In this document: one piece after another, positions 15,210 through 24,843 of the stretch | Position numbering within the stretch: the stretch's first letter is position 1 | Layout: each line of letters begins with the position of its first letter | NCBI GenBank assembly: GCA_031269095.1 | Contig: JAIRWI010000008.1 | Span: forward strand, 1 to 32,220 | Source: Holosporales bacterium | GTDB lineage: Bacteria > Pseudomonadota > Alphaproteobacteria > RUG11792 | Reading direction: 5' to 3' | DNA: 32,220 nt | Made by a program: the position numbers and the translations under genes | Notes under the pieces: generated by a model | The model's database searches: none | Seen by the model: only the letters and a program-made list of their open reading frames with translations | Told to the model about the DNA's origin: nothing

Positions 15210-17222
15210 ATGATGCAAAAAAAGGATAATATCAAAAAAAAAATAGAGTGGCTATCTAGTGAAATTAAAAGACATGATAATTTATACTACAATAAGTCGG
15301 CCCCTTTAATAGGAGATTTTGAATACGATGAACTTAGAAAAAAGTTACTAGAACTTGAAACAGCGTATCCAGAATTTGATTTTATAACTTCTCCTTCACA
15401 CAATGTTGGTCCACAAAAACTTCTTGAACCTTTTTCAAAGGTAAATCATTTTCCCCCAATGTTATCTCTTGATAATGCTTTTAATAGAACCGATATGGAA
15501 GATTTTATAGAAAGAACTACAAAATTTTTAAATATAGAAAGTAGCGCAATAGATTTTTGTGCGGAACAAAAAATAGATGGTTTGTCTGTCTCGATTATAT
15601 ATAAAAAAGGACATATATATGAAGCTTCTACCAGAGGGAATGGAAATATCGGAGAAAATATAACTAATAATGTTTTAACTATTAAAGATATTCCCCACGT
15701 TATAAATAGCGATAATATAGAAGTACGAGGTGAAATTTATATGCCAATTTCTTCATTTATAAACTTAAATAAAGAAAGAATGCAGTCTGAAACTAATATT
15801 TTTTCCAATACGCGTAACGCCGCCTCTGGTTCGCTTCGACAGCTTGATCCAAGTATTACGGCTTCAAGAAACCTTAAATTTTTTGCATACTCTATAATAA
15901 GCAATGAGAATAAATATAAATATCAAACAGATATATTGAAAAAACTATCAAATCTAGGATTCAGTGTCGCGGAATATGAAATATGCGAAAATATTGCAGA
16001 AATTATTAGTTACTACGAAAAAATGTCGAAAAAACGCACTGAATTGAATTATGACATAGATGGAACTGTTTTTAAGGTAAATAATCTAGAATTCCAAAAA
16101 AGATTAGGATTTGTAGGAAGAAGTCCGCGGCATTCAGTTGCTTTTAAATTTAAAGATGAAGAGTTTAAAACAACTCTTTTTGACATAGAGCTGTCAGTTG
16201 GTAGATCGGGGGTTATCACCCCTGTTGCAATTCTTAAACCCGTAAATATTGGAGGGGTTATAATTTCTCGTTCTACCTTACATAATTTTGAGGAAATAAA
16301 AAGGTTGGATCTTAGAATCGGTGACACGTTGTTTATTAAACGTTCTGGGGAAGTTATCCCAAAAATCACTAGAATTGATACAACTGAAAGGTCTCATAAT
16401 TCCAATATCCCCGAATATGCTTCTCCAACTGTATGTCCATCATGTGGAACTGCTGTTATTGTTCTAAAACATGGCAGCTGCATGTGCCCAAATAAATATG
16501 GATGTAAATCACAAATTGTTCAGTATATTGCATACTTTGTTTCCAAACATTGCTTTAATATAGACGGTTTTGGAAAACAACAAATTAGTATTTTCTACAA
16601 CGCAGGAATCTTAAAAAATCCAATAGATATATTCGAACTCCATAATTATCCTATTCACCAAATGCCTGGATATGGGAAACTTTCCGCAAACAAGCTTTTT
16701 AAAAATATAGAAAAAAGTAGAAATATTGAATTTTATAGGTTTATTACAAGCCTTGGAATTAACCAGATTGGCGAAATCTCAGCCAGGGCCCTCGCAGGTA
16801 AATTTAAAAATGTAGATGAGTTAATAAACTGTTCTATAGATGATTTAACTGAAATTGATGGGATAGGAGAACTTATGGCAGTGGATATTTATAACTATTT
16901 TAGAGATGAAATAAATATTGGCTTTGTAAAAAATTTATTAAACTATGTAGTAATAATATCCCCACAAGATACCATTAAGGTATATAATAAATTATCAGAT
17001 AAAATAATAGTATTTAGTGGAAAATTCACCAATATTAGTCGCGAAGAAATCAAACAACAGGCTATTAATGTTGGTGCAAGAGTTAATTCGTCTGTATCGA
17101 AAAACACAGATTACCTTGTTATTGGAGAAAATCCGGGCAGCAAACTTAAACAGGCACTAGGTCTTGGAATAAAAATTATGTCAGAAGAAGAATGGATAGA
17201 GGATTACCAAAATCTTGGCTAA
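15210..17222 (+). CDS. ligA: NAD-dependent DNA ligase LigA
   Basis: LigA seals nicks in DNA during replication and repair, using NAD+. The 670-residue length is canonical. The N-terminal adenylation region has the NAD-binding Ia motif (YYNKSAPLIGDFEYDELR) and the nucleotidyl-lysine motif K121-I-D-G. The OB fold follows, then a four-cysteine zinc finger (C409-x2-C412, C426-x5-C432). Helix-hairpin-helix repeats (..MPGYGKLSANKLF.., ..ITSLGINQIGE..) and a C-terminal BRCT domain (residues ~595-670) complete it. Two ATG codons stand in tandem at 15210 and 15213; either could serve, and an AGG lies too close to the first, which slightly favours the second. It is a single-gene unit. Confidence 0.98.
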   Translation: MMQKKDNIKKKIEWLSSEIKRHDNLYYNKSAPLIGDFEYDELRKKLLELETAYPEFDFITSPSHNVGPQKLLEPFSKVNHFPPMLSLDNAFNRTDMEDFIERTTKFLNIESSAIDFCAEQKIDGLSVSIIYKKGHIYEASTRGNGNIGENITNNVLTIKDIPHVINSDNIEVRGEIYMPISSFINLNKERMQSETNIFSNTRNAASGSLRQLDPSITASRNLKFFAYSIISNENKYKYQTDILKKLSNLGFSVAEYEICENIAEIISYYEKMSKKRTELNYDIDGTVFKVNNLEFQKRLGFVGRSPRHSVAFKFKDEEFKTTLFDIELSVGRSGVITPVAILKPVNIGGVIISRSTLHNFEEIKRLDLRIGDTLFIKRSGEVIPKITRIDTTERSHNSNIPEYASPTVCPSCGTAVIVLKHGSCMCPNKYGCKSQIVQYIAYFVSKHCFNIDGFGKQQISIFYNAGILKNPIDIFELHNYPIHQMPGYGKLSANKLFKNIEKSRNIEFYRFITSLGINQIGEISARALAGKFKNVDELINCSIDDLTEIDGIGELMAVDIYNYFRDEINIGFVKNLLNYVVIISPQDTIKVYNKLSDKIIVFSGKFTNISREEIKQQAINVGARVNSSVSKNTDYLVIGENPGSKLKQALGLGIKIMSEEEWIEDYQNLG

Positions 17223-17441
17223 ATCCCTAAAAGTTTTAAAAAAATAATTTTTAAAAAGGAGTTTTCCGAAGCTGATGATAGATTACATAAGCTTAAAAAA
17301 AAGTACTTATATTTGTAGGAATACGATGGTATACAAATTGAGTTCGCTATTTTCAGTATGAATTTAGGAAATCGGCAATTTTATCAAAATTTCCTTCAAT
17401 TTTATATCATAATTCTATAAAATCTCACAGTATGAGAGAGT

Positions 17442-18836
17442 ATGGATTTGAAATCATATCGAACAATGGCAGCTTTATCTGATAAAAATTTTCCGATACC
17501 TTTCAATATTAACTGGCATGAGGGTATGCTTCTTTCTCAACACCATTTTCAACAAAACGATCTTCGGTATGAACAAATCCTTGCCCACCAGATAAAACTT
17601 TTGTCCTCCATACATTTTGGAGTATGTCATCTTAGGATTGATAATGTAGCTCTTCCAAACGGAATTTACAGAATAAACGAAATAGAAGCAATTTTCCCAG
17701 ATGGTCTAATTCTCAGTTATTTTCCTGATGACACTAATAAACTAAAACCCATTGAAGTTAATGTTAAATCATTGATGAAACGTGATCAAAACGAAGCCAC
17801 AGTTTATTTATCAATACTTAAAAGCAATTCGGATTCATCCCCCCTTCTTTCTAATCCTCCGAGGTTTTATTCTTTGGATGTCGGATATACCAAGGATGAC
17901 AATATTTTAGACAATGAAGTAAAAATTCCAAGACTCTTCCCTAACGCTTTTTTGAGCATTGATGAAATACCAAATTCCTGTATTGGTTTTCCGTTATGTA
18001 AAATAATAAAAATAGAAGGTGTATATCACATTAAGAATTGGACTCCCCCTTGCTTTTTTATAGCTAAACATTTTCCAATGTGGGAGCGTTGCAGAAAACT
18101 TGCTTTGAGTCTTCGCGAGAAGGTGACCTTTTTATCGGAAAAATTAAAAAATCAAACGGGAAGTTTGAATGCGATTACTGGAACAGAACAAATTTTAAAG
18201 CAACTTCTTATGGTTCTTCCTAGCTTTGAAGCTCTTATATATAGTGATCAGATTAGACCATATGATTTATACCAAGAACTTTCTAGAACTCTTGGAATAG
18301 TTTCTGTCCTCATCCCGATGGATATAGCTCCTATAATGCGTCCATATAATCATGAAAATATAGATTTTTCTATATATCCTCTTATTGATATGATCGATCA
18401 CTATATTTCTATAGTTGAAAGAGGATTTACCACCATCACAATGGATAAAAAAGAAAGATTCTTTTATCATTATATAACCCAAGACGATTTAGAAGCCTGT
18501 ACTGATGGAAAAATATATATCGGAGTTCGAGCTGAATTAAATTCAGACGTATTATCCTGGATGGATAATGCAATAATTGTTTCTGATGTTGCAATTGAAA
18601 ATGTCAGAGAAAAAAGAGTTAAAGGAGCCAAAAGAAGTATTTCTTCAAATGATATGTTCTGCAAAATTATGCCAGGATTTGGTGTTCTGCTTTTTGAAAT
18701 AACATTAGATAACACATTTATAAAAGGAGAACAGAACTTACATATTTTTAATCCGGGCGATAGTGCAACAAACAGACCTCTTGAAATAACTGTATACATA
18801 CCGAAAGAAAAGAGTAGAATCAAGAATGCAGCGTAG
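17442..18836 (+). CDS. tssK: type VI secretion baseplate subunit TssK
   Basis: TssK (ImpJ/VasE) forms the trimers that tie the T6SS baseplate to the TssL/TssM membrane complex. The N-terminal family signature is clear at residues ~25-45: NINWHEGMLLSQHHFQQNDL. The rest follows the usual shoulder, four-helix and head arrangement, with late motifs IYIGVRAEL and a C-terminal beta-rich head. Length (464 aa) is normal at 440-470. ATG 17442 is preceded by GAGAG a few bases upstream. It is the first gene of a tssK-tssL-tssM run on one strand, with 65 bp to tssL; the gene order itself supports the call. Confidence 0.95.
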   Translation: MDLKSYRTMAALSDKNFPIPFNINWHEGMLLSQHHFQQNDLRYEQILAHQIKLLSSIHFGVCHLRIDNVALPNGIYRINEIEAIFPDGLILSYFPDDTNKLKPIEVNVKSLMKRDQNEATVYLSILKSNSDSSPLLSNPPRFYSLDVGYTKDDNILDNEVKIPRLFPNAFLSIDEIPNSCIGFPLCKIIKIEGVYHIKNWTPPCFFIAKHFPMWERCRKLALSLREKVTFLSEKLKNQTGSLNAITGTEQILKQLLMVLPSFEALIYSDQIRPYDLYQELSRTLGIVSVLIPMDIAPIMRPYNHENIDFSIYPLIDMIDHYISIVERGFTTITMDKKERFFYHYITQDDLEACTDGKIYIGVRAELNSDVLSWMDNAIIVSDVAIENVREKRVKGAKRSISSNDMFCKIMPGFGVLLFEITLDNTFIKGEQNLHIFNPGDSATNRPLEITVYIPKEKSRIKNAA

Positions 18837-18901
18837 TTTTAAAGATATAGATAATTACAATAGTGTTTTTTGTTTTATAAAATATAGGTTTTATTAGGTA
18901 T

Positions 18902-19714
18902 ATGATACAATTTAGAGCAAGTGACAGCCCAATCGTTCATGGATTTCAAGCATTCTACTATGAACTTTTAAAACAAAAAGAGATCTGCCTTAGCCATTTT
19001 TTTAAAACTGATTCAGTTGACCCTAGTGATGCAGCTACCATTTCAGATTCTCAATCATCTACAGAAGTAGAAACTATGATTGTTAAGGTTCAAAAAGAGA
19101 TTATAAGTGTTATAAACAAGGTTTTTGATATTCTTTCTAGAAAATCTCGAACTAGTTCTAAAAAACTAGAAGAAGCAAAATATATCATGACCGCCTTAGC
19201 TGATGAGGTTTTTATCAATATCAGATGGGAGGGAGCAAAATTTTGGAGATTTTCCCTACTAGAAAAACAAATGTTTCAGAGTGAAATTTCCGGTGAGAAA
19301 TTTTTTTTAAATCTTGATGAATTCATAGTCGATTCTAATAATACCAACGATGAAATAGCTTTTTTGTACCTCATGTCCCTAAGCCTTGGATTTAAGGGGA
19401 GATATAGAGGGGCGGAAAACGAACACGAATACCTCTCATGGTATAAGGATAAACTATATTCAATACTGCATTCGAAATCTTCAAAACTTTTTTATCCAGG
19501 AAGAACGAATATGATCGAACAATGCTACGAAAATACCTTTGTTGAAGAATCCAAAGAAAGTCTACCAAACACAAGATTTTGGTCAATGTGTATCTCAAGC
19601 ATTGTTGCAGTGTATATTGTTATATCATTTGCCGTTTGGTTTGGGATAACCGACGAAATAAGTGATATATTAAATTCTATCGCAGAAATAGTGAGAAAGG
19701 AGCCTTTGGTATAG
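18902..19714 (+). CDS. tssL: type VI secretion membrane protein TssL (DotU/IcmH family)
   Basis: TssL is an inner-membrane, tail-anchored protein that links TssM to the baseplate. The product has 270 residues: a helical cytoplasmic domain with the DotU-family stretch AKYIMTALADEVFINIRWEGAK (split here at residues ~95-115), then LGFKGRYRG near 165 and a single membrane segment close to the C-terminus (residues ~222-245). No OmpA-like peptidoglycan-binding extension is present. The stop at 19712-19714 is 4 bp before the tssM ATG, so the two are almost certainly co-translated. Confidence 0.94.
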   Translation: MIQFRASDSPIVHGFQAFYYELLKQKEICLSHFFKTDSVDPSDAATISDSQSSTEVETMIVKVQKEIISVINKVFDILSRKSRTSSKKLEEAKYIMTALADEVFINIRWEGAKFWRFSLLEKQMFQSEISGEKFFLNLDEFIVDSNNTNDEIAFLYLMSLSLGFKGRYRGAENEHEYLSWYKDKLYSILHSKSSKLFYPGRTNMIEQCYENTFVEESKESLPNTRFWSMCISSIVAVYIVISFAVWFGITDEISDILNSIAEIVRKEPLV

Positions 19715-19718
19715 AGTT

Positions 19719-22700
19719 ATGGCATCTTTAACTCTCTTTGATAAAATCGTAGAGAATTTAACACTCTCTCTTCCAGCTCTTATAGGAATTGTTCTTTCGG
19801 CAGCTTTTGTATCGATGCTTGCCGTAACCATTTGGACTATCATTTCTATGAAAAAAGCTGAGGCAAAGAAAGCTATAAATCTTCCCCCCTCTGCGATGCA
19901 ACAAAAAGAGGAGAAAAGCATTAAGTATGATCTCCAAGGAAAACCACTACTCCCTCTTGGAGAATCAATTAATAAATTTTTGATAGTAAACGGATACATA
20001 AAGGTTCATAACACTATCCGTTCATTTTTCAAATCAATGGACTTTATGAGAAAAAACCTAGGGACTGGGTATAAATACAAGCTTCCCTGGTTTATGGTTG
20101 TTGGAGCCTCTAATTCCGGAAAATCTTCCCTTCTCTCTGGTTTTACCCATGATGAAATATTCGACGATGATGATGAAGAAGCAGACTGCACCTGGTGGTT
20201 TCTTAGAAATGGTGTTGTTCTTGATATAAAAGGAGAAACATTTTTACCTAAAGAAGGCTCTAAGGCGGATAATGATAGCTGGGATATAACACTCAGCATG
20301 CTCTCTCGCTACAGAAGTGAACGCCCTCTTAATGGTATACTCTTAACAATTCCAGCAACGGAGCTTTATGGAAAAAATAGGCTATCTATTGATAATCTAA
20401 AATCTCGCGCACAATACATAGCTAGAAAACTAAATTTTGCCCAAAATTTCCTAGGAATGAAACTTCCTATATATGTCGTCGTAACAAAAACAGATATCGT
20501 CCCAGGATTCCAAAGTTTTTGTTCTGAAATCCCTGTTAGAAATAGAAACAATATGCTTGGATGGTCTTGTCCGTATTCTCTTGAATCTATATATAATTCA
20601 AGATGGATTGATGATGCATTTGAATCGATCGAAGACGAACTCAATGAAATACGTATGGAAATATTTTCTGAAGCTGGAATCACAACAACTCGCGATGGTG
20701 TGTTTGTTTTTCCTAGCGAACTTCTAACAATCAAAGAAAATTTAAGAATCTATATTGATTACGTATTTAGATCCGGTTCTACAGAAGAACGGTTTTATTT
20801 TAGAGGAATGTATTTTACAGGAGACAGTAAAATGGTTCCCCTTCTGCAGTTCAGTGGTACCGGGAACGCTGAAGACATGGCTATTATGGGGACTCCTGAT
20901 GCAGATGTAAATGAAGCAGGAAATCTTACAGCATCACTCAAAGGGGAGGAGTTTGCCCCCAAGAAAATTTTCTTTTTTGAAGATTTACTCCTAAAGAAGA
21001 TTTTTATTGAGGATGGAATCGCCTCTCCTATGAAAAGGAAAATTCATCAATCCAACAAATCCATACTAATTGCTAAGTTCTCAACGGCAGCCTTTGTTGC
21101 AATTGGAAGCTATGGACTTTTTCATGCAAGAGAGCAACTTCGCCATAGTCGAGATATGATGTATCCATCACTGTTTAAGGTATCGTCTCTTATTAAGAGC
21201 GCTTCAAATTTAACGATGGATAAGCTGGAAAGCAATGGAAATGAAATACTAAGTGAGTGTACAAACCAGCTTTTTATAATGATGCAGCAGCTCAACAATA
21301 TTCGCTTTTCTTCTATGTTTGTCCCTGCTTCATGGTTTAGTAGTATTAACACAAGACTTATTGAAACCCTCCGTATTTCGTATCAAAGAGTTGTTGTTAG
21401 AACAATTTACATGAATCTAATTTTGAAAGCTCGCAATCTATTTAATACTAAACCACACGATTTTTCTAAAAATATTGGAGAGGTCCTAAATCCATATAAA
21501 TCACGAGAATACAAAAATATGAAAAAGTATGTCGATGGATTAATTGAGCTCGATAAAAATATAAAAAAATTTGATAGTTTGCGTAGTTCCGGAGACCCAA
21601 AGGACCTAAACGATTTAGTTGATTATACATTTAAAGGAACTCTCCCTAGTGAATTTCTCGATAACTATGAACAATTTCGTAGTATCCTAATGAATACACC
21701 TTTTCCTCCCATTAATTTATCTCCATATAAAAAAGTTGCTTACGACACATTAATCAATCTTTTTCAAACTTTTTTAGACGCTGTATTTTCTGATAGCAAA
21801 ACTGGAAGCATAATATACTTCCTTAATGATCTTATAAATAGTCTCAGTAAACAAAATATACAAAAAATTCCTGATTGTAAGAAAGTTGTACAATTTTCAA
21901 GAGATATAACCGAAGCTTGCAAGGAAATAGGAAATGAAGGAGAAACGTGGCTCGATACAGATACCTTTAAAAACAATGAAGAATATAATAATTTTCTCGA
22001 TGGTGTCGAACAGCTTTTTGGAAAGGATGTTGCACAATATATTCTCGACGTAACTGCCTCTAAGTTTGAAACTCTAAAGCTTAGGCTGGATGAGTTTAAT
22101 GATACACTGGAAAGCGATATTTCTGGACATAGTTCCAAAAAACCGCCTCTATCTCATGGGATTTTTAAGATAGAAAAATGTTTGGCACCAATTTGTAAGG
22201 CCCCATATATGCAGGAGTCAGAAGAACATGCCCTAACAACTGATATTCCAGAGGGCAAGATGGTATATTGGGATGATGAACTTATACAATATGCCTATGA
22301 AATTAGCAAAACATTCGAACAATTTCTTGCTACTTCTGTAAAGGAATTTCCGAGATTTATGCAAGAAGGCATAACCCTTATGGCAAAATCAAATTTTTGT
22401 AATGTTGTTGCAGGAATTGTTGGGAAAGCACAAAGTTTTGTTGATGCTCCAAGCGCATTAACCGATGAACTCACATCTGAAGAACTTTTACAAAAACAAG
22501 TTTCTGAACTAAGAGCTGTTGCTCCAAAATTTGTAAGCCTCCTTAACATACTCCGTAATGATAAACTTAATTTTGTTTTTAGCGATTTACGAACTATTTT
22601 AAATAAGGTAGGATTCTCTCTTTTATCTCATATTCAAAAGCTTTTAGATAATCAAAACCCATATATGCCACAAAATCTTAATTTTTCATATTGGGATGGA

Positions 22701-24155
22701 GAACTTGGAGCAAGTTATATGGCTTATAGTATAGATGATAGTGATGATATGAAAAATTATATTGTTATGCAAAGAAAACTGATAACCAGACTTGCCCTGG
22801 ATTTTGCCGAACCAATTGTCCTACTTTTAAATACGGATTCCATTTTTGATCAAAATTTTGGTAATCATGGGGAACTTATGAAATGGGTTAAAATAGTTGA
22901 TGCAGTAAAAAGGCTAAAAGCTAAAGATCCGACTTGTCCTATTAATATCGTCGAGAAATTTATCACAAAAGACCTCAATTCGTATAATTTAGAAAATATA
23001 ACAAAAAAGGTTAAATTAGATGACATAAAGGGCGAATCAAGTGACTATTTTATTAATTTAATAAAAAAAGTTAAAAGAGGAATATTGGCGAGAGGGGAAG
23101 TTCTGGTCAGACAACAGAACATAAAGAGGTATAATGTTTTAAAGGAATTTTATGACAAGAAACTTAATGGGAAATATCCTTTTACAGACTATGATAAAAC
23201 CACGAGAGTGCCCATGGCAGAGGCGGATACTGAAGATGTTCGCGAGTTCTTTAGAATGTATGACGAGTATGGAGGAACCCCTGAAAATATTTTTGATCAG
23301 ATATACCAACTAGGTGATGACGCTAAAGATTCATATAATTTTTTGAAAAAAATCCATGATATGCGATTATTTTTTGGGGATTTCGCAGAAAGAGAGTATG
23401 AATCTCCAAAAGTTCGATTAACTATCGATTTTAATATAAACAAAAAATCTGAAACTGGTACTGGATATTTAATGGATAGGATTTTTAAACCAAATAATGA
23501 TGCGAACATAGAAGCTATAAGTGAAAATAAATCGGATATGTGGTATCTCGGGGAAGCTATTAGTATGAATTTCCGTTGGGGTGGTGGCAACGATCCCGAT
23601 GCTGAAAAGCCCGTCTCTGATACGAATGATCCAGACTTAATAGTGGAGGGAGATAGCGCAAAAGTTGAATGCATTGGAAACTGGTCAGTACTCCGTTTTT
23701 TACAAAAATATAAAATCGACCTACCAAACTCGCTGCCAAATCAAACGGTTCTTGCTTTTAAGATCCCACTTAACAATGGTAAACAAGCCAAAATACATGT
23801 AGGGATTACCGCAAGTAGACCCCCTATCGGTGGTGGTGGAGATGAAAAGGGTTCAGGCGTTGCTCTCGTTTTACCTCAACCCATTGTTGGTGGAAAAATG
23901 CCAGAACTTGATGAAAATATCATAGCCTCATCCCACTCTCCGGTTATTGTCGAAAAAATCCAATTAGCTAAAAACATTCAACAAGACAGTTCTATCGACA
24001 CCGAAATTGAAGAAGTTATCGTAGAAAATAAAAAACTTAACAAAGATGTATCTGATTCAGAGGAAAAAGAAGCTCTAAAAATATTGGAGGGGGAAGCCAC
24101 CGAAGACTCTTCAACAGAACAAGAAATAGAAATAGTTAACGAACCGATAGGCTAA
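19719..24155 (+). CDS. tssM: type VI secretion membrane protein TssM (IcmF family)
   Basis: TssM is the inner-membrane backbone of the T6SS trans-envelope complex. At 1478 residues it is longer than the usual 1,100-1,300. The N-terminus has a membrane segment (~18-45). The cytoplasmic NTPase-like domain has an intact Walker A GASNSGKS (129-136), with PIYVVVTKTDIVPGF downstream. A second membrane segment lies at ~450-470 (STAAFVAIGSYGLFHA). The large periplasmic part includes the family's C-terminal beta-rich region (~1235-1380). The last ~90 residues are an acidic Glu/Ser/Asp-rich tail that is not a normal part of the family. The lipoprotein partner TssJ is not recognisable in the window. Confidence 0.95.
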   Translation: MASLTLFDKIVENLTLSLPALIGIVLSAAFVSMLAVTIWTIISMKKAEAKKAINLPPSAMQQKEEKSIKYDLQGKPLLPLGESINKFLIVNGYIKVHNTIRSFFKSMDFMRKNLGTGYKYKLPWFMVVGASNSGKSSLLSGFTHDEIFDDDDEEADCTWWFLRNGVVLDIKGETFLPKEGSKADNDSWDITLSMLSRYRSERPLNGILLTIPATELYGKNRLSIDNLKSRAQYIARKLNFAQNFLGMKLPIYVVVTKTDIVPGFQSFCSEIPVRNRNNMLGWSCPYSLESIYNSRWIDDAFESIEDELNEIRMEIFSEAGITTTRDGVFVFPSELLTIKENLRIYIDYVFRSGSTEERFYFRGMYFTGDSKMVPLLQFSGTGNAEDMAIMGTPDADVNEAGNLTASLKGEEFAPKKIFFFEDLLLKKIFIEDGIASPMKRKIHQSNKSILIAKFSTAAFVAIGSYGLFHAREQLRHSRDMMYPSLFKVSSLIKSASNLTMDKLESNGNEILSECTNQLFIMMQQLNNIRFSSMFVPASWFSSINTRLIETLRISYQRVVVRTIYMNLILKARNLFNTKPHDFSKNIGEVLNPYKSREYKNMKKYVDGLIELDKNIKKFDSLRSSGDPKDLNDLVDYTFKGTLPSEFLDNYEQFRSILMNTPFPPINLSPYKKVAYDTLINLFQTFLDAVFSDSKTGSIIYFLNDLINSLSKQNIQKIPDCKKVVQFSRDITEACKEIGNEGETWLDTDTFKNNEEYNNFLDGVEQLFGKDVAQYILDVTASKFETLKLRLDEFNDTLESDISGHSSKKPPLSHGIFKIEKCLAPICKAPYMQESEEHALTTDIPEGKMVYWDDELIQYAYEISKTFEQFLATSVKEFPRFMQEGITLMAKSNFCNVVAGIVGKAQSFVDAPSALTDELTSEELLQKQVSELRAVAPKFVSLLNILRNDKLNFVFSDLRTILNKVGFSLLSHIQKLLDNQNPYMPQNLNFSYWDGELGASYMAYSIDDSDDMKNYIVMQRKLITRLALDFAEPIVLLLNTDSIFDQNFGNHGELMKWVKIVDAVKRLKAKDPTCPINIVEKFITKDLNSYNLENITKKVKLDDIKGESSDYFINLIKKVKRGILARGEVLVRQQNIKRYNVLKEFYDKKLNGKYPFTDYDKTTRVPMAEADTEDVREFFRMYDEYGGTPENIFDQIYQLGDDAKDSYNFLKKIHDMRLFFGDFAEREYESPKVRLTIDFNINKKSETGTGYLMDRIFKPNNDANIEAISENKSDMWYLGEAISMNFRWGGGNDPDAEKPVSDTNDPDLIVEGDSAKVECIGNWSVLRFLQKYKIDLPNSLPNQTVLAFKIPLNNGKQAKIHVGITASRPPIGGGGDEKGSGVALVLPQPIVGGKMPELDENIIASSHSPVIVEKIQLAKNIQQDSSIDTEIEEVIVENKKLNKDVSDSEEKEALKILEGEATEDSSTEQEIEIVNEPIG

Positions 24156-24240
24156 GAGGGGCTACAAGTCCTTCTCCAATCAAGTCCATAAAAGCTTTCA
24201 ATTCTCCCTCATGACTGATAATATTTGTTTCATACTTTTT
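24136..24240 (-). pseudogene. short coding-like remnant antisense to and beyond the tssM 3' end
   Basis: On the minus strand a stop-free stretch reads KKYETNIISHEGELKAFMDL and continues IGEGLVAPLSLSVR to a TAA at 24136-24138. It has protein-like composition but no start codon or length to be a gene. It abuts the repeat copy at 24231, and another minus-strand remnant lies on the far side. It may be the tail of a gene broken by the repeat, but a chance open frame is possible. Confidence 0.2.
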
Positions 24241-24336
24241 CCAGTTAGCGAAGAGATGATTTTTTAAAATCTATTCCAAGAATTACTGATGTTTTAGGTA
24301 TATTTATTGTTATCAATGTTAGCTGGAACAACTATA
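24231..24336 (+). repeat. interspersed MITE-like repeat, full copy (forward)
   Basis: It runs from ATACTTTTTCCAGTTAGCG through ATTACTGATGTTTTAGGTA to ATCAATGTTAGCTGGAACA and CTATA. Left CCAGTTAGC and right GTTAGCTGG form the terminal inverted repeat. It is followed without a break by a second, partial unit to about 24415. The whole ~185 bp is closely matched by 25615-25800. Confidence 0.75.
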
Positions 24337-24415
24337 GTAACGGGAAATTTCCTAAACTATATTTCCCTGAAATTATTTGGGGTTTGGGGTATTTTTGTTA
24401 ATATTGAAGTCAAGT
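24337..24415 (+). repeat. second unit attached to the 24231 repeat copy
   Basis: It begins GTAACGGGAAATTTCC and continues with TATATTTCCCTGAAATTA, ending in TTTTTGTTAATATTGAAGTC. The second half aligns with the AT-rich arm of the copies at 7805-8040. The identical junction recurs at 25720, so the two-unit structure moved or duplicated as a whole. Confidence 0.6.
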
Positions 24416-24422
24416 AAAACAA

Positions 24423-24665
24423 TTATCGCTGAGTTTCTATTGAATTTTTAAAAGCCTTTTCTGTGTCTTCCTTTACGTGCTCTATAAAAACTTCAGATTT
24501 TTCTTCCGATACATAATCATCTTTTTTGGAGGACTTTTCTATACCCCCCAAAGGGATTTCTACTGAGTTTTCAAAAGCCTTTTTTGTGTCTTCCTTTTTT
24601 TAAAAATCGTCCCACACTTTGCTGTATGTCCTTTTTTCCTTATCGAATGCCTTGAGAAAAATGAC
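24423..24665 (-). pseudogene. broken small gene, charged and internally repeated, one in-frame stop
   Basis: On the minus strand one frame runs from 24665 to a TAA at 24423-24425, interrupted by a single TAA at 24600-24602. Before it the frame gives FLKAFDKEKRTYSKVWDDF. After it the frame gives KKEDTKKAFENSVE and, 41 codons on, the near-repeat VKEDTEKAFKNSIE. Lys/Glu-rich composition suggests a helical protein. No start codon remains for the downstream part. The DNA shows the same internal repeat about 124 bp apart. The family is unknown; it looks like a dead or dying gene downstream of the lipoprotein gene. Confidence 0.4.
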
Positions 24666-24669
24666 TCAA

Positions 24670-24760
24670 TATAGTTGGTTTACTTGATATTAACATTAAG
24701 TATTAACAAAAATGCAAAACCTATGTGATTTTAAGGGAATATAGCTTTAAAAAATTACAA
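24670..24760 (-). repeat. interspersed MITE-like repeat, part copy (reverse)
   Basis: It starts TATAGTTGGTTTACTTGATA, contains AAGTATTAACAAAAATG and ends in TTTAAAAAATTAC, in the order expected for a reverse copy. The far terminus is lost. Confidence 0.5.
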
Positions 24761-24843
24761 GCATGCATTTTTGTAAACTGGAGGGAGCTTGTTTACACGA
24801 ACCCCTCCTTCCCACACACTCTGTTTTTAAAAATCCTTTTTTG

